This document shows positions 43,351 through 52,927 of a stretch of 64,000 nt of DNA, piece after piece; the first letter of the stretch is position 1; the number at the start of each line of letters is the position of its first letter. The position numbers and the translations under genes are program-made. The notes below the pieces were generated by a model. It had not been told where the DNA came from. It did no database searches and worked only from the letters and a program-made list of their open reading frames with translations. Origin of the DNA: CBDEGU01 sp965238045 (lineage in GTDB: Bacteria; Acidobacteriota; Terriglobia; Bryobacterales; UBA6623); contig CBDEGU010000010.1 in the NCBI GenBank assembly GCA_965238045.1, positions 682,001 to 746,000 on the forward strand, in the 5' to 3' direction.

Positions 43351-46200
43351 ATGACCCGTTCACGGTTTTCCTTCTCTTTTGGCGCGGCGTCCCTGGCGCT
43401 CTTTTTCTGCGGATGGCAAGGCGGCCTTCTCCATTCACAGCAAGCCGCTTCGCTCGCCGGCGAGAACGCCATCTCATTCCTGGTCCGCTTCGGCGTCACC
43501 GACAGGGAAGAGACCGCTTGGGACGGCTCACTCACCGTCTCCAACGGCCAGCTCCGCAACCTCCGCGACTGGCATCCCCGGCCCGGAAACGAGATCGGCG
43601 GCCCCGCAAGCTGGAAGCTCTCCACCCGCAAGGGAATCAACTTTCGCTGGCGGCTCTGGGAGAAACCGCCGCCCATCGGCCCCATCCCCTACTATTGGCC
43701 GCCGGGCGTCGTCGTCGATGTCAAAGCCCGCCGCGGAACCCGCCTCAACTTCCGCACCGCCCAGGGACGCTTCGCCTTCAACCCCCGCACCGTACCCGCC
43801 GGACGCCGCGTCCCCATGCTCAAGGGAAGAGTCACCGTCGAGCGCGTTCCGCCGGCCGAGCAACTCTCTGGCTCCCCCAGCCAAAACGACTCCTACCAAA
43901 ACGACTTCGTTGCCATGCTCTCGGGCGAAAATGGCGAAGTCTGGGTCTGCTGGGTCGCCTACAAAGACCAAGCCAGCCAGGTCTTCGCGCGCCGCTTCAA
44001 CGGCTCGCAATGGGAACCGGCGCAAACGGTGACCGAAAAGCCCGGCGATATCTTTCTCGCCAAAATGGGACGCGACGGCAAGGGCCGCCCCTGGGTCGTC
44101 TGGTCCGAACAAATGGACGGCAACTGGGATCTCCATGCCAGATATCTTGACGGCCAGAAGTGGTCCCCGGTCCAGCGTCTCACCAGCGCGCCCCAGCCAG
44201 ACATTTTTCACAATCTGGCCACCGACTCCAACGGCAATCTGTGGCTCGTCTGGCAAGGATTTCGCGGCGGACAGGCCGACATCTTCGCGCGGCGCTATGT
44301 CGGCGAAGCCTGGTCGCCGCCCGAACACCTTTCCGCCTCCAAGGCCAACGACTGGGAGCCGGTCATTACGACCGATGCGAAAGGCTCGGTCTATGTCGGC
44401 TGGGATACCTATGACAAAGGCAATTACGACGTTCTAGCCCGCCGCTTCCGGGCCGGCGCCTGGGAGGACGCGCTCGAGGTCGCCGCCACGCCAAAGTATG
44501 AAGCACACATCAGTCTCGCCGTCGATGGCGACGGCCGGCTCTGGGCGGCCTGGAACGAGAGCGGAACCGAGTGGGGCAAGGACACCGGCTTCACCCTCAA
44601 CACCGAAGGCACCCGGCTCTATGAGTGGCGCTCCATCGCCGTCGCCGTCCGTGAAGGCGGCCGCTGGCTCGAACCCGCCGCTGATATCAACCAGTCGCTG
44701 CCGGAAGACTACCGCGAATACAACGACTTCCCGGTGCTCCACTCCGGCCCCGGCGGACGCGTCTGGCTCTTCGCCCGCCACCGCACCATGCGCCAGCGCG
44801 ACCTGCAGAGCGAAACCCCCGCCCACCGCGCGGCGTGGGAAATTTGGGGCGCGACCCTCGACGGCAACCGCTGGACCACGCCCCTGCATTTCCCCTTCAC
44901 CCGCAACCGCATGGACGCGCGCTGGGGCCTGGCCTCCGACGGCCGCGGCCGCCTCTTCGCCGCCTGGCCGACCGACAACCGCGATTTCGAAACCTTTCTC
45001 TTCCAGCATTCCGATGTCTACGCCGCGGCGCTGCCCCAGCCGCCCCCGGCCTCCGCGCCCCCCCGGCTCAAGCCCCGCATCGTCCCCGCCATCCCCGTCT
45101 CGCTGCTTCATAACGCCGAACCCGGGGACCTCGCCCGAATCCAAAACTACCAGATCCACTCCGAGGGCAAAACCTACCGCATCTACCGCGGCGACACCCA
45201 TCGCCACAGCGAGTTCTCGATGGACGGCAACAACGACGGCTCGCTGTTCCAGGTCTACCGCTACGCGATCGATGCCGCGCGGCTCGACTACCTGCTCGCC
45301 AGCGAACACAACAGCGCCGGCGGACCCGACGAGGAATACATCAACTGGCTCTTGCAGCAGGCCGCCGATATCCTCACCATCCCTGGGACCTTCGTGCCCT
45401 TCTACGGCTACGAACGCAGCCTGCGCTATCCCAACGGACACCGCAATATCCTCTTCGCCAGCCGCGGCAACCCCACCCTGCCCATCCCCGCCTCCGAACG
45501 CAAGGGCGAGACCGGCGCCGAGGCGCTTTACCGCTACCTCAAGAAATACAACGGCATCGCCATCTCTCATACCTCCGCCACCGGCATGGGCACCGACTGG
45601 CGCGACAACGACCCCGAGGTCGAACCGCTCGTCGAACTCTATCAGGGCGACCGCGTCTCCGCCGAATACGAAGGCGCGCCGCGGGCCGCCCAGAAGGGCA
45701 ACCTCAACTCGGCGCCGGGCAATTTCCGTCCCGCCGGATACGTCTGGAACGCCTGGGCCAAGGGCTACAAGCTCGGCGTCCAGGTGGCCTCGGACCATCT
45801 TTCCACGCACATCTCCTACGCCTGCACGATCGCCGAGGATTTCACCCGCCAGGGCATGCTCGATGCGATGAAAAAGCGCCATTCCTACGGAGCGACCGAC
45901 AACATCATCCTCGACTACCGCCTCCGCGCCAGCGGCCGCGAATACTTGCAGGGCGATATCGTCGAGGTCCAAGGCCCCTTTCAGCTCTGGATTAAGATCA
46001 TCGGCACGGCCGAGATTCGGCAAATCGACATCATCAAAGACCAGACGTTTCTGCACAACCGCCAAAAACTCCCCCGCGAGGTCGCCTTCACCTTCGTCGA
46101 CAACGACCCCTCGCCCGGCGAGCATTTCTACTACGTCCGGGTCATCCAAAACGACGGCCAGATCGCCTGGTCCTCGCCCATCTGGGTGACAACCCGCTAG
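43351..46200 (+). CDS. Large exported protein: sialidase-like propeller fused to PHP-type (DUF3604-like) domain
   Basis: About 949 residues from the ATG at 43351, with GGGAGG at good spacing; an upstream ATG adds seven residues. A signal (SFSFGAASLALFFCGWQGGLLHSQ) is followed by an N-terminal beta domain, then repeated propeller blades from about residue 180 to 560 (GENGEVWVCWVAYKDQASQVFARRF, GRPWVVWSEQMDGNWDLHARY, GNLWLVWQGFRGGQADIFARRY). From about 610, YRIYRGDTHRHSEFSMDGNNDGSLFQVYRYAIDAARLDYLLASEHNS gives the HxH metal motif and later His of a PHP-like domain. FYGYERSLRYPNGHRNILF, GIAISHTSA and GVQVASDHLSTHISYACT continue it. The C-terminus is a beta domain. It may be a secreted phosphoesterase or glycan-linked hydrolase; the substrate is unknown. 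Confidence 0.82.
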   Translation: MTRSRFSFSFGAASLALFFCGWQGGLLHSQQAASLAGENAISFLVRFGVTDREETAWDGSLTVSNGQLRNLRDWHPRPGNEIGGPASWKLSTRKGINFRWRLWEKPPPIGPIPYYWPPGVVVDVKARRGTRLNFRTAQGRFAFNPRTVPAGRRVPMLKGRVTVERVPPAEQLSGSPSQNDSYQNDFVAMLSGENGEVWVCWVAYKDQASQVFARRFNGSQWEPAQTVTEKPGDIFLAKMGRDGKGRPWVVWSEQMDGNWDLHARYLDGQKWSPVQRLTSAPQPDIFHNLATDSNGNLWLVWQGFRGGQADIFARRYVGEAWSPPEHLSASKANDWEPVITTDAKGSVYVGWDTYDKGNYDVLARRFRAGAWEDALEVAATPKYEAHISLAVDGDGRLWAAWNESGTEWGKDTGFTLNTEGTRLYEWRSIAVAVREGGRWLEPAADINQSLPEDYREYNDFPVLHSGPGGRVWLFARHRTMRQRDLQSETPAHRAAWEIWGATLDGNRWTTPLHFPFTRNRMDARWGLASDGRGRLFAAWPTDNRDFETFLFQHSDVYAAALPQPPPASAPPRLKPRIVPAIPVSLLHNAEPGDLARIQNYQIHSEGKTYRIYRGDTHRHSEFSMDGNNDGSLFQVYRYAIDAARLDYLLASEHNSAGGPDEEYINWLLQQAADILTIPGTFVPFYGYERSLRYPNGHRNILFASRGNPTLPIPASERKGETGAEALYRYLKKYNGIAISHTSATGMGTDWRDNDPEVEPLVELYQGDRVSAEYEGAPRAAQKGNLNSAPGNFRPAGYVWNAWAKGYKLGVQVASDHLSTHISYACTIAEDFTRQGMLDAMKKRHSYGATDNIILDYRLRASGREYLQGDIVEVQGPFQLWIKIIGTAEIRQIDIIKDQTFLHNRQKLPREVAFTFVDNDPSPGEHFYYVRVIQNDGQIAWSSPIWVTTR

Positions 46201-46206
46201 CAGCCC

Positions 46207-46401
46207 GTGCGGCTAGGGCTGCCGCGCCGAATCAAAAGCTGCTCGCTGGCGAGCTTCGAACACAGATGGATGAAGACCGGCGGGCGTCTGGTCAAGCACG
46301 CGGGGTATTACCGGCTGCTCCTGGCCGAGGGGCATCTGAACCGCGGGCTGTTCGGCGACATGCTCCGTCGCTTCTGGGCACTGCCTGTGCCCGGTGGTTA
46401 G
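46207..46401 (+). pseudogene. IS1380-type transposase C-terminal remnant
   Basis: The translation ASFEHRWMKTGGRLVKHAGYYRLLLAEGHLNRGLFGDMLRRFWALPVPG matches the conserved C-terminal segment of IS1380-family transposases (xxRLVKHARYYxLLLAExHLxRxLF). The rest of the gene is absent, so this is a fragment. The stretch 46402-46590 after it holds no gene that I can support; part of it may be the old element's 3' end. Confidence 0.7.
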
Positions 46402-47603
46402 GGTCGTCTTTTTCGGGCAGGAAATCTGGGCGTTGAGAAAGGAGGGTCGGAGGGGTGTGCGACCAATCGGCTGAGCAGCAGCAAGACGGGCCCACCGCAC
46501 GACAAGAACAGGCCATGGGAACCCTTCGATGCCGTCGTGACCTGCCTGACGAGCTAAAGTCGTTGCATTCAGGAGAAGAGAAGGAGTAACATGTTGGAGT
46601 CGGAGTTCCAAATTGGCAATTCTGGTTGATGGGTATTCACTTGACTCAGGTATTTTGAAATGGCCCCTACATGTTGTGGTTGTCCGTAGCGCGTGTTGCG
46701 GTGCCTCCGACCAGCGACTTGTAGGGCGCCGGTTGGACGGCGACGGCCTGCTGAACCAGGCGGTAGAAGAGCTTGCCTCGGCTTCTGGACTTGCGGCGGT
46801 TGAAGCGGAAGGTGAATTCGTCGAGGTAGTAGTCGAGATGCTCGTGGCTGACGGCTCCTTGATGCGTACCCAGTATCCAACGCTTCAGTAACGACACCAC
46901 GCGATGCACGCGGGGGAGCAGTTGAGAGGCTCGTGCCGGTTGCCCGTCCAGGTAGCTCACCTCGTGGCGATAGCCGTCGCTTTCGAGTGGCTCGTATCCC
47001 AGCCAGCCGTCCGTGTGGACCACGCTGCCGGGTTCGACCGACTCGCCGACGAAGGCCATCAAGCTGTCCCCAGAGGCGTTCGGAATCGTGCGCATCCGAA
47101 CTCGTCCGATGCCGGCGCCATCTTCCTCGGCCGCTACTACAATCAGCGCTTTCGCGTCGGTTTGGCGGCCCCGCACGCCCTCCTCCAGGGCTCCTAAGTA
47201 AGTCTCGTCAACCTCAACGCGCCCGCTGAGGCGATCACGTCCGGGCCGCACCATAGCGCGCCGAAGCTTGTGCGACCAAGTCCAGGCCGTCTTGTAGCTG
47301 CCCAGGCCCAACACCCGCTGCAATCCCAATGCACTCGCCCCGTTCTTCTGGCTGGTGAGCCACCACATTGCTCGAAACCAACTCTGGAGCGGCTTGCGGG
47401 TGTCTTGAAAGATTGTGCCTGCTGTCGCCGAAGCTTGATGCCCGCAGCTTGCACACTGCAGCAGCACCGTGCGCACCGCCCAGGTTTTGTCATGCCCGCA
47501 TCGCGGACAACGAAAACCCTCCGGCCAGCGGAGTTGACACAGATACTCCCGACAGGCCTGCTCGCTAGCGAAACGCGCCTCGAACTCGGCCAAATTCCGG
47601 GGA

Positions 47604-48640
47604 GATGGGTATTCACTTGACTCAGGTATTTTGAAATGGCCCCTACATGTTGTGGTTGTCCGTAGCGCGTGTTGCGGTGCCTCCGACCAGCGACTTGTAG
47701 GGCGCCGGTTGGACGGCGACGGCCTGCTGAACCAGGCGGTAGAAGAGCTTGCCTCGGCTTCTGGACTTGCGGCGGTTGAAGCGGAAGGTGAATTCGTCGA
47801 GGTAGTAGTCGAGATGCTCGTGGCTGACGGCTCCTTGATGCGTACCCAGTATCCAACGCTTCAGTAACGACACCACGCGATGCACGCGGGGGAGCAGTTG
47901 AGAGGCTCGTGCCGGTTGCCCGTCCAGGTAGCTCACCTCGTGGCGATAGCCGTCGCTTTCGAGTGGCTCGTATCCCAGCCAGCCGTCCGTGTGGACCACG
48001 CTGCCGGGTTCGACCGACTCGCCGACGAAGGCCATCAAGCTGTCCCCAGAGGCGTTCGGAATCGTGCGCATCCGAACTCGTCCGATGCCGGCGCCATCTT
48101 CCTCGGCCGCTACTACAATCAGCGCTTTCGCGTCGGTTTGGCGGCCCCGCACGCCCTCCTCCAGGGCTCCTAAGTAAGTCTCGTCAACCTCAACGCGCCC
48201 GCTGAGGCGATCACGTCCGGGCCGCACCATAGCGCGCCGAAGCTTGTGCGACCAAGTCCAGGCCGTCTTGTAGCTGCCCAGGCCCAACACCCGCTGCAAT
48301 CCCAATGCACTCGCCCCGTTCTTCTGGCTGGTGAGCCACCACATTGCTCGAAACCAACTCTGGAGCGGCTTGCGGGTGTCTTGAAAGATTGTGCCTGCTG
48401 TCGCCGAAGCTTGATGCCCGCAGCTTGCACACTGCAGCAGCACCGTGCGCACCGCCCAGGTTTTGTCATGCCCGCATCGCGGACAACGAAAACCCTCCGG
48501 CCAGCGGAGTTGACACAGATACTCCCGACAGGCCTGCTCGCTAGCGAAACGCGCCTCGAACTCGGCCAAATTCCGGGGATAATCTTCCATCGCCCAAGAT
48601 CCTACATCTTGGGGTCACCTGAGTCAAGTAAATACCCATC
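47604..48640 (-). mobile_element. IS1595-family element, copy C, inserted in copy B
   Basis: A complete 1037-bp element with target duplication TCCGGGGA at 47596-47603 and 48641-48648, both inside copy B. Copies B and C share the base change GCGACC (47268-47273 in B and its counterpart in C), where copies A, D, E and F have GCAACC, so one of the pair is the direct parent of the other. Confidence 0.97.
47643..48590 (-). CDS. IS1595-family transposase, copy C
   Basis: A 315-residue intact transposase. The N-terminal zinc ribbon is FRCPRCGHDKTWAV...LLQCASCGHQAS. TIFQDTRKPLQSWFRAMW is the segment conserved in the ISXO2-like group. The catalytic domain has RVEVDETYLGALEEGVRGR, GSVVHTDGWLGYEPL and the HQGAVSHEHLDYYLDEFTFRFNRR block. 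The 8-bp duplications match the IS1595 family. This copy is complete and presumably functional. Confidence 0.95.
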   Translation of the reverse strand: MEDYPRNLAEFEARFASEQACREYLCQLRWPEGFRCPRCGHDKTWAVRTVLLQCASCGHQASATAGTIFQDTRKPLQSWFRAMWWLTSQKNGASALGLQRVLGLGSYKTAWTWSHKLRRAMVRPGRDRLSGRVEVDETYLGALEEGVRGRQTDAKALIVVAAEEDGAGIGRVRMRTIPNASGDSLMAFVGESVEPGSVVHTDGWLGYEPLESDGYRHEVSYLDGQPARASQLLPRVHRVVSLLKRWILGTHQGAVSHEHLDYYLDEFTFRFNRRKSRSRGKLFYRLVQQAVAVQPAPYKSLVGGTATRATDNHNM

Positions 48641-49154
48641 TCCGGGGATAATCTTCCATCGCCCAAGATCCTACATCTTGGGGTCACCTGAGTCAAGTAA
48701 ATACCCATCTTCTGGTTTTAGGGTCCGCCGCCAGAGAAAGATGAATCTGCGCTCGATGGTCGAGCATCGAAGACGGTGGTACGCTGTGGCCTAAAGGGAG
48801 AAAAGAGTCCAAGCTTGGAGGTCAGTCCTAATGACGATAGACCGGGCAGCATTAGTGGTTGGGATTGACTCTTACCCAGATCGACCTCTGCAGTGGTGTC
48901 GCCACGATGCTACAGAACTCTCGGCAGCTCTATCGATGCCAGAATATGGCTTTACCGTGTCGTCGCTTTTGGATTCCGAGGTAACCCGCAGGTCTTTGAG
49001 GCAGAAGCTAGATTCGTTCTTTCGAACCGGCGCTAATACGTACCTGTTCTACTTTTCAGGTCATGGCTGGGCCACCGATGAGGGGGTATATCTCGTAACT
49101 GTGGACTCGGACTCGATCGAGCCAGGGGTCGATCTGGATTACATAAAGCGCTTG

Positions 49155-50191
49155 GATGGGTATTCACTTGACTCAGGTATTTTGAAATGGCCCCTACATG
49201 TTGTGGTTGTCCGTAGCGCGTGTTGCGGTGCCTCCGACCAGCGACTTGTAGGGCGCCGGTTGCACGGCGACGGCCTGCTGAACCAGGCGGTAGAAGAGCT
49301 TGCCTCGGCTTCTGGACTTGCGGCGGTTGAAGCGGAAGGTGAATTCGTCGAGGTAGTAGTCGAGATGCTCGTGGCTGACGGCTCCTTGATGCGTACCCAG
49401 TATCCAACGCTTCAGTAACGACACCACGCGATGCACGCGGGGGAGCAGTTGAGAGGCTCGTGCCGGTTGCCCGTCCAGGTAGCTCACCTCGTGGCGATAG
49501 CCGTCGCTTTCGAGTGGCTCGTATCCCAGCCAGCCGTCCGTGTGGACCACGCTGCCGGGTTCGACCGACTCGCCGACGAAGGCCATCAAGCTGTCCCCAG
49601 AGGCGTTCGGAATCGTGCGCATCCGAACTCGTCCGATGCCGGCGCCATCTTCCTCGGCCGCTACTACAATCAGCGCTTTCGCGTCGGTTTGGCGGCCCCG
49701 CACGCCCTCCTCCAGGGCTCCTAAGTAAGTCTCGTCAACCTCAACGCGCCCGCTGAGGCGATCACGTCCGGGCCGCACCATAGCGCGCCGAAGCTTGTGC
49801 AACCAAGTCCAGGCCGTCTTGTAGCTGCCCAGGCCCAACACCCGCTGCAATCCCAATGCACTCGCCCCGTTCTTCTGGCTGGTGAGCCACCACATTGCTC
49901 GAAACCAACTCTGGAGCGGCTTGCGGGTGTCTTGAAAGATTGTGCCTGCTGTCGCCGAAGCTTGATGCCCGCAGCTTGCACACTGCAGCAGCACCGTGCG
50001 CACCGCCCAGGTTTTGTCATGCCCGCATCGCGGACAACGAAAACCCTCCGGCCAGCGGAGTTGACACAGATACTCCCGACAGGCCTGCTCGCTAGCGAAA
50101 CGCGCCTCGAACTCGGCCAAATTCCGGGGATAATCTTCCATCGCCCAAGATCCTACATCTTGGGGTCACCTGAGTCAAGTAAATACCCATC
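49155..50191 (-). mobile_element. IS1595-family element, copy D
   Basis: A complete 1037-bp element with target duplication AGCGCTTG at 49147-49154 and 50192-50199, inserted after codon 108 of the caspase-kinase gene. It carries a private base change (GCACGG where the other copies have GGACGG near 49262-49268). Confidence 0.97.
49194..50141 (-). CDS. IS1595-family transposase, copy D
   Basis: A 315-residue intact transposase with the same zinc ribbon (CPRCG...CASCG) and ISXO2-like catalytic domain (VDETYLG, HTDGWLGY, HLDYYLDEF) as copies C and E. It is transcribed against the interrupted caspase-kinase gene. The private base change does not disturb the frame. Confidence 0.95.
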   Translation of the reverse strand: MEDYPRNLAEFEARFASEQACREYLCQLRWPEGFRCPRCGHDKTWAVRTVLLQCASCGHQASATAGTIFQDTRKPLQSWFRAMWWLTSQKNGASALGLQRVLGLGSYKTAWTWLHKLRRAMVRPGRDRLSGRVEVDETYLGALEEGVRGRQTDAKALIVVAAEEDGAGIGRVRMRTIPNASGDSLMAFVGESVEPGSVVHTDGWLGYEPLESDGYRHEVSYLDGQPARASQLLPRVHRVVSLLKRWILGTHQGAVSHEHLDYYLDEFTFRFNRRKSRSRGKLFYRLVQQAVAVQPAPYKSLVGGTATRATDNHNM

Positions 50192-51890
50192 AGCGCTTGA
50201 TAACGAGCCTTGTGCCTCCGCACGCGAGCGTGGTTGTCATCTTGGATTGCTGCCATTCTGGCGCGGCAACTACTAAGGATATATCGCCCACAGGAATTGA
50301 AATTCGACCAGAAGATATTGGTCGGGCCATAGCAGGGCTCACATCGGGCAGAGTTGTCTTGGCTTCCTGCGGTGGAGCTCACCTAGGCTATGAAGACGCC
50401 GACCTGAAGCACGGGGTCTTTACGTCATGCCTGCTCGACGGACTACTGGGCGAGGCAGCAGACCCTGCCGGGCTTATTACCGTGCCGGGACTCTACGACT
50501 ATATTTCTCGGCGGATGACGGATTTCAAGTTACAAACGCCAATATTTCGCGGTGACATTGCAGGGCAGCTCGTGCTGGGGCAAGGACTTGACCCACGTCG
50601 AGACCCTCTTCGGGATTCAGACCGGGCGATAGTAATAGAAAGGGAGGCTCGAAAGCATTTGCAAAACTATCAGAAGCTGGTGGCCCCAGCATTCGCCGAT
50701 TTAAACGCCTGGAAGACTGAGGGCCACAAAAGTGCGTGCCAGGCCCTCGAGCCTATACTGGGCTGGTTCGAGGGGCGGATTCGCGCCTACCCTAATCTAA
50801 AGAACCGACCGGTTTTCATGGAACAACACAATGCGGCGATGGGCCGACTTGCGAGCTTGTGTACGCTGGAGGCGGAACTCGTAACAATCGATGGCATAGT
50901 CACTGACAAATTAGGGAGTGGCAATTTCGGAACTGTCTGGAACATCAAGCGGCCAGGTGCGGTGCCGCCCTTGGCGTACAAAGTGTATCATTACCAGGAC
51001 CTAGATGTGGGGGAAAAACTCAAACGCTTCAGGCGTGGATATGACGCGATGGCGCAGCTAGATCACCCACATATTATAAAGGTCCATAGGTTCACCAAAT
51101 GTCCTGTCGGCTTTTACATGACCTTCATCGATGGACCGAACCTCCGAGATTTTACAGGGACGCTCGAGGATCCATGCAGCTTGCTGAAATGTCTTTTGAC
51201 GATAGCGGAGACACTAAAACACGCTCACAAGCGCGGCGTCGTTCACAGGGATGTGAAGCCAGAGAACATCCTAATGAAATACGAGAAATCAGTATGGCTA
51301 CCGTTTCTCACTGACTTCGACTTAGCTTGGTTCTCGACTGCAACGCAGGTCACGAAAGAAGCTCGAGGTACGTGGCAATATTCCGCTCCTGAACAGCTGG
51401 CCACTCCTACATCGGCTAGTGCTCATGCTAAGACAACGGATTCTTATTCTTTCGGTCAGCTTTGCTACTTTGCACTAACTGGAAGCGACCCTGTTCCACT
51501 TGACATGGCTGATAACCGGGGTCGGTTAGCAGAAAAGTTACATCTTGGTTGGTTTGTAGAGGCTGCGGAAGAATTTGTTGACTTATACGTTAGCTGCACT
51601 GAACGGAATCCGAAAAAGCGGCCACTCTTCGGCGATATTTGTGAAACGCTGTTCAAGGTTTATGGGCTACTCAGCGATATCGCTACGTCAGACGTGTTGT
51701 CGGTTGATAGGTTCGTGAAAGAACTGGTATTTTCTATGGCCGGACTATCAAGTGATAGGAAGGGGGACGATGATTCTTTCACAACTCTGCCGGGAAAAAC
51801 GAGGGTTTTAATTTCACCGGATCGTCAGAAGCACCGGACAATAGGCCTGGTGTACGATTTTCACGCGTTAGTCCCGCCGTATTTGGGCGG

Positions 51891-52927
51891 GATGGGTATT
51901 CACTTGACTCAGGTATTTTGAAATGGCCCCTACATGTTGTGGTTGTCCGTAGCGCGTGTTGCGGTGCCTCCGACCAGCGACTTGTAGGGCGCCGGTTGGA
52001 CGGCGACGGCCTGCTGAACCAGGCGGTAGAAGAGCTTGCCTCGGCTTCTGGACTTGCGGCGGTTGAAGCGGAAGGTGAATTCGTCGAGGTAGTAGTCGAG
52101 ATGCTCGTGGCTGACGGCTCCTTGATGCGTACCCAGTATCCAACGCTTCAGTAACGACACCACGCGATGCACGCGGGGGAGCAGTTGAGAGGCTCGTGCC
52201 GGTTGCCCGTCCAGGTAGCTCACCTCGTGGCGATAGCCGTCGCTTTCGAGTGGCTCGTATCCCAGCCAGCCGTCCGTGTGGACCACGCTGCCGGGTTCGA
52301 CCGACTCGCCGACGAAGGCCATCAAGCTGTCCCCAGAGGCGTTCGGAATCGTGCGCATCCGAACTCGTCCGATGCCGGCGCCATCTTCCTCGGCCGCTAC
52401 TACAATCAGCGCTTTCGCGTCGGTTTGGCGGCCCCGCACGCCCTCCTCCAGGGCTCCTAAGTAAGTCTCGTCAACCTCAACGCGCCCGCTGAGGCGATCA
52501 CGTCCGGGCCGCACCATAGCGCGCCGAAGCTTGTGCAACCAAGTCCAGGCCGTCTTGTAGCTGCCCAGGCCCAACACCCGCTGCAATCCCAATGCACTCG
52601 CCCCGTTCTTCTGGCTGGTGAGCCACCACATTGCTCGAAACCAACTCTGGAGCGGCTTGCGGGTGTCTTGAAAGATTGTGCCTGCTGTCGCCGAAGCTTG
52701 ATGCCCGCAGCTTGCACACTGCAGCAGCACCGTGCGCACCGCCCAGGTTTTGTCATGCCCGCATCGCGGACAACGAAAACCCTCCGGCCAGCGGAGTTGA
52801 CACAGATACTCCCGACAGGCCTGCTCGCTAGCGAAACGCGCCTCGAACTCGGCCAAATTCCGGGGATAATCTTCCATCGCCCAAGATCCTACATCTTGGG
52901 GTCACCTGAGTCAAGTAAATACCCATC
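51891..52927 (-). mobile_element. IS1595-family element, copy E
   Basis: A complete 1037-bp element with target duplication TTGGGCGG at 51883-51890 and 52928-52935. It separates the last 70 codons of the caspase-kinase gene from the rest. Confidence 0.97.
51930..52877 (-). CDS. IS1595-family transposase, copy E
   Basis: A 315-residue intact transposase, with the same motifs as copies C and D. The presence of three intact genes among six copies indicates that the family was able to transpose recently. Confidence 0.95.
   Translation of the reverse strand: MEDYPRNLAEFEARFASEQACREYLCQLRWPEGFRCPRCGHDKTWAVRTVLLQCASCGHQASATAGTIFQDTRKPLQSWFRAMWWLTSQKNGASALGLQRVLGLGSYKTAWTWLHKLRRAMVRPGRDRLSGRVEVDETYLGALEEGVRGRQTDAKALIVVAAEEDGAGIGRVRMRTIPNASGDSLMAFVGESVEPGSVVHTDGWLGYEPLESDGYRHEVSYLDGQPARASQLLPRVHRVVSLLKRWILGTHQGAVSHEHLDYYLDEFTFRFNRRKSRSRGKLFYRLVQQAVAVQPAPYKSLVGGTATRATDNHNM

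Larger units (their letters stand above)
46667..48659 (-). pseudogene. IS1595-family transposase, copy B, split by copy C
   Basis: The start at 48659 encodes only the first few residues (MEDYPRN) before copy C interrupts at TCCGGGGA. The rest, from 47595 to 46667, remains open for about 308 codons from an internal TTG and keeps both the zinc ribbon and the DDE domain. An N-terminally trimmed transposase is conceivable but unsupported by a ribosome binding site. Confidence 0.85.
46628..48709 (-). mobile_element. IS1595-family element, copy B, containing copy C
   Basis: Ends GATGGGTATTCACTTG and CAAGTAAATACCCATC, with target duplication TTCTGGTT at 46620-46627 and 48710-48717. Copy C (47604-48640) is nested near its right end. 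Without copy C and its 8-bp duplication the element is 1037 bp. Confidence 0.95.
46591..48794 (+). pseudogene. 37-residue ORF upstream of the caspase-kinase gene, interrupted by IS1595 copies B and C
   Basis: Excluding the copy B/C insertion and one 8-bp duplication (TTCTGGTT) joins 46591-46627 to 48718-48794 as one 38-codon frame. It begins MLESEFQIGNSGFRVRRQRK and ends RRWYAVA-stop. An excellent AGAAGGAG ribosome binding site lies four bases before the ATG, the strongest in this region. The stop lies 36 bp before the caspase-kinase start, in the same direction, so the two would form an operon. The product is short, basic and unlike known families. It could be a leader peptide, a small regulator or a substrate of the peptidase. 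That the frame is restored exactly after removing the element supports a real gene, but a 38-codon frame can also survive by chance. Confidence 0.5.

Noticed and set aside
43528..46149. Long antisense and alternative frames across the propeller-PHP gene
   Set aside because: They contain only compositional runs (Pro/Arg or Gly/Val) and no motifs.
48831..50199. Treating the caspase-like N-terminus and the kinase ORF as two separate genes
   Set aside because: The 8-bp duplication AGCGCTTG lies at both IS edges and the frame is continuous once the element is removed.
39421..52927. Long open frames on the + strand inside every IS copy
   Set aside because: They are mirror frames of the transposase genes, identical in each copy, with no ribosome binding sites.
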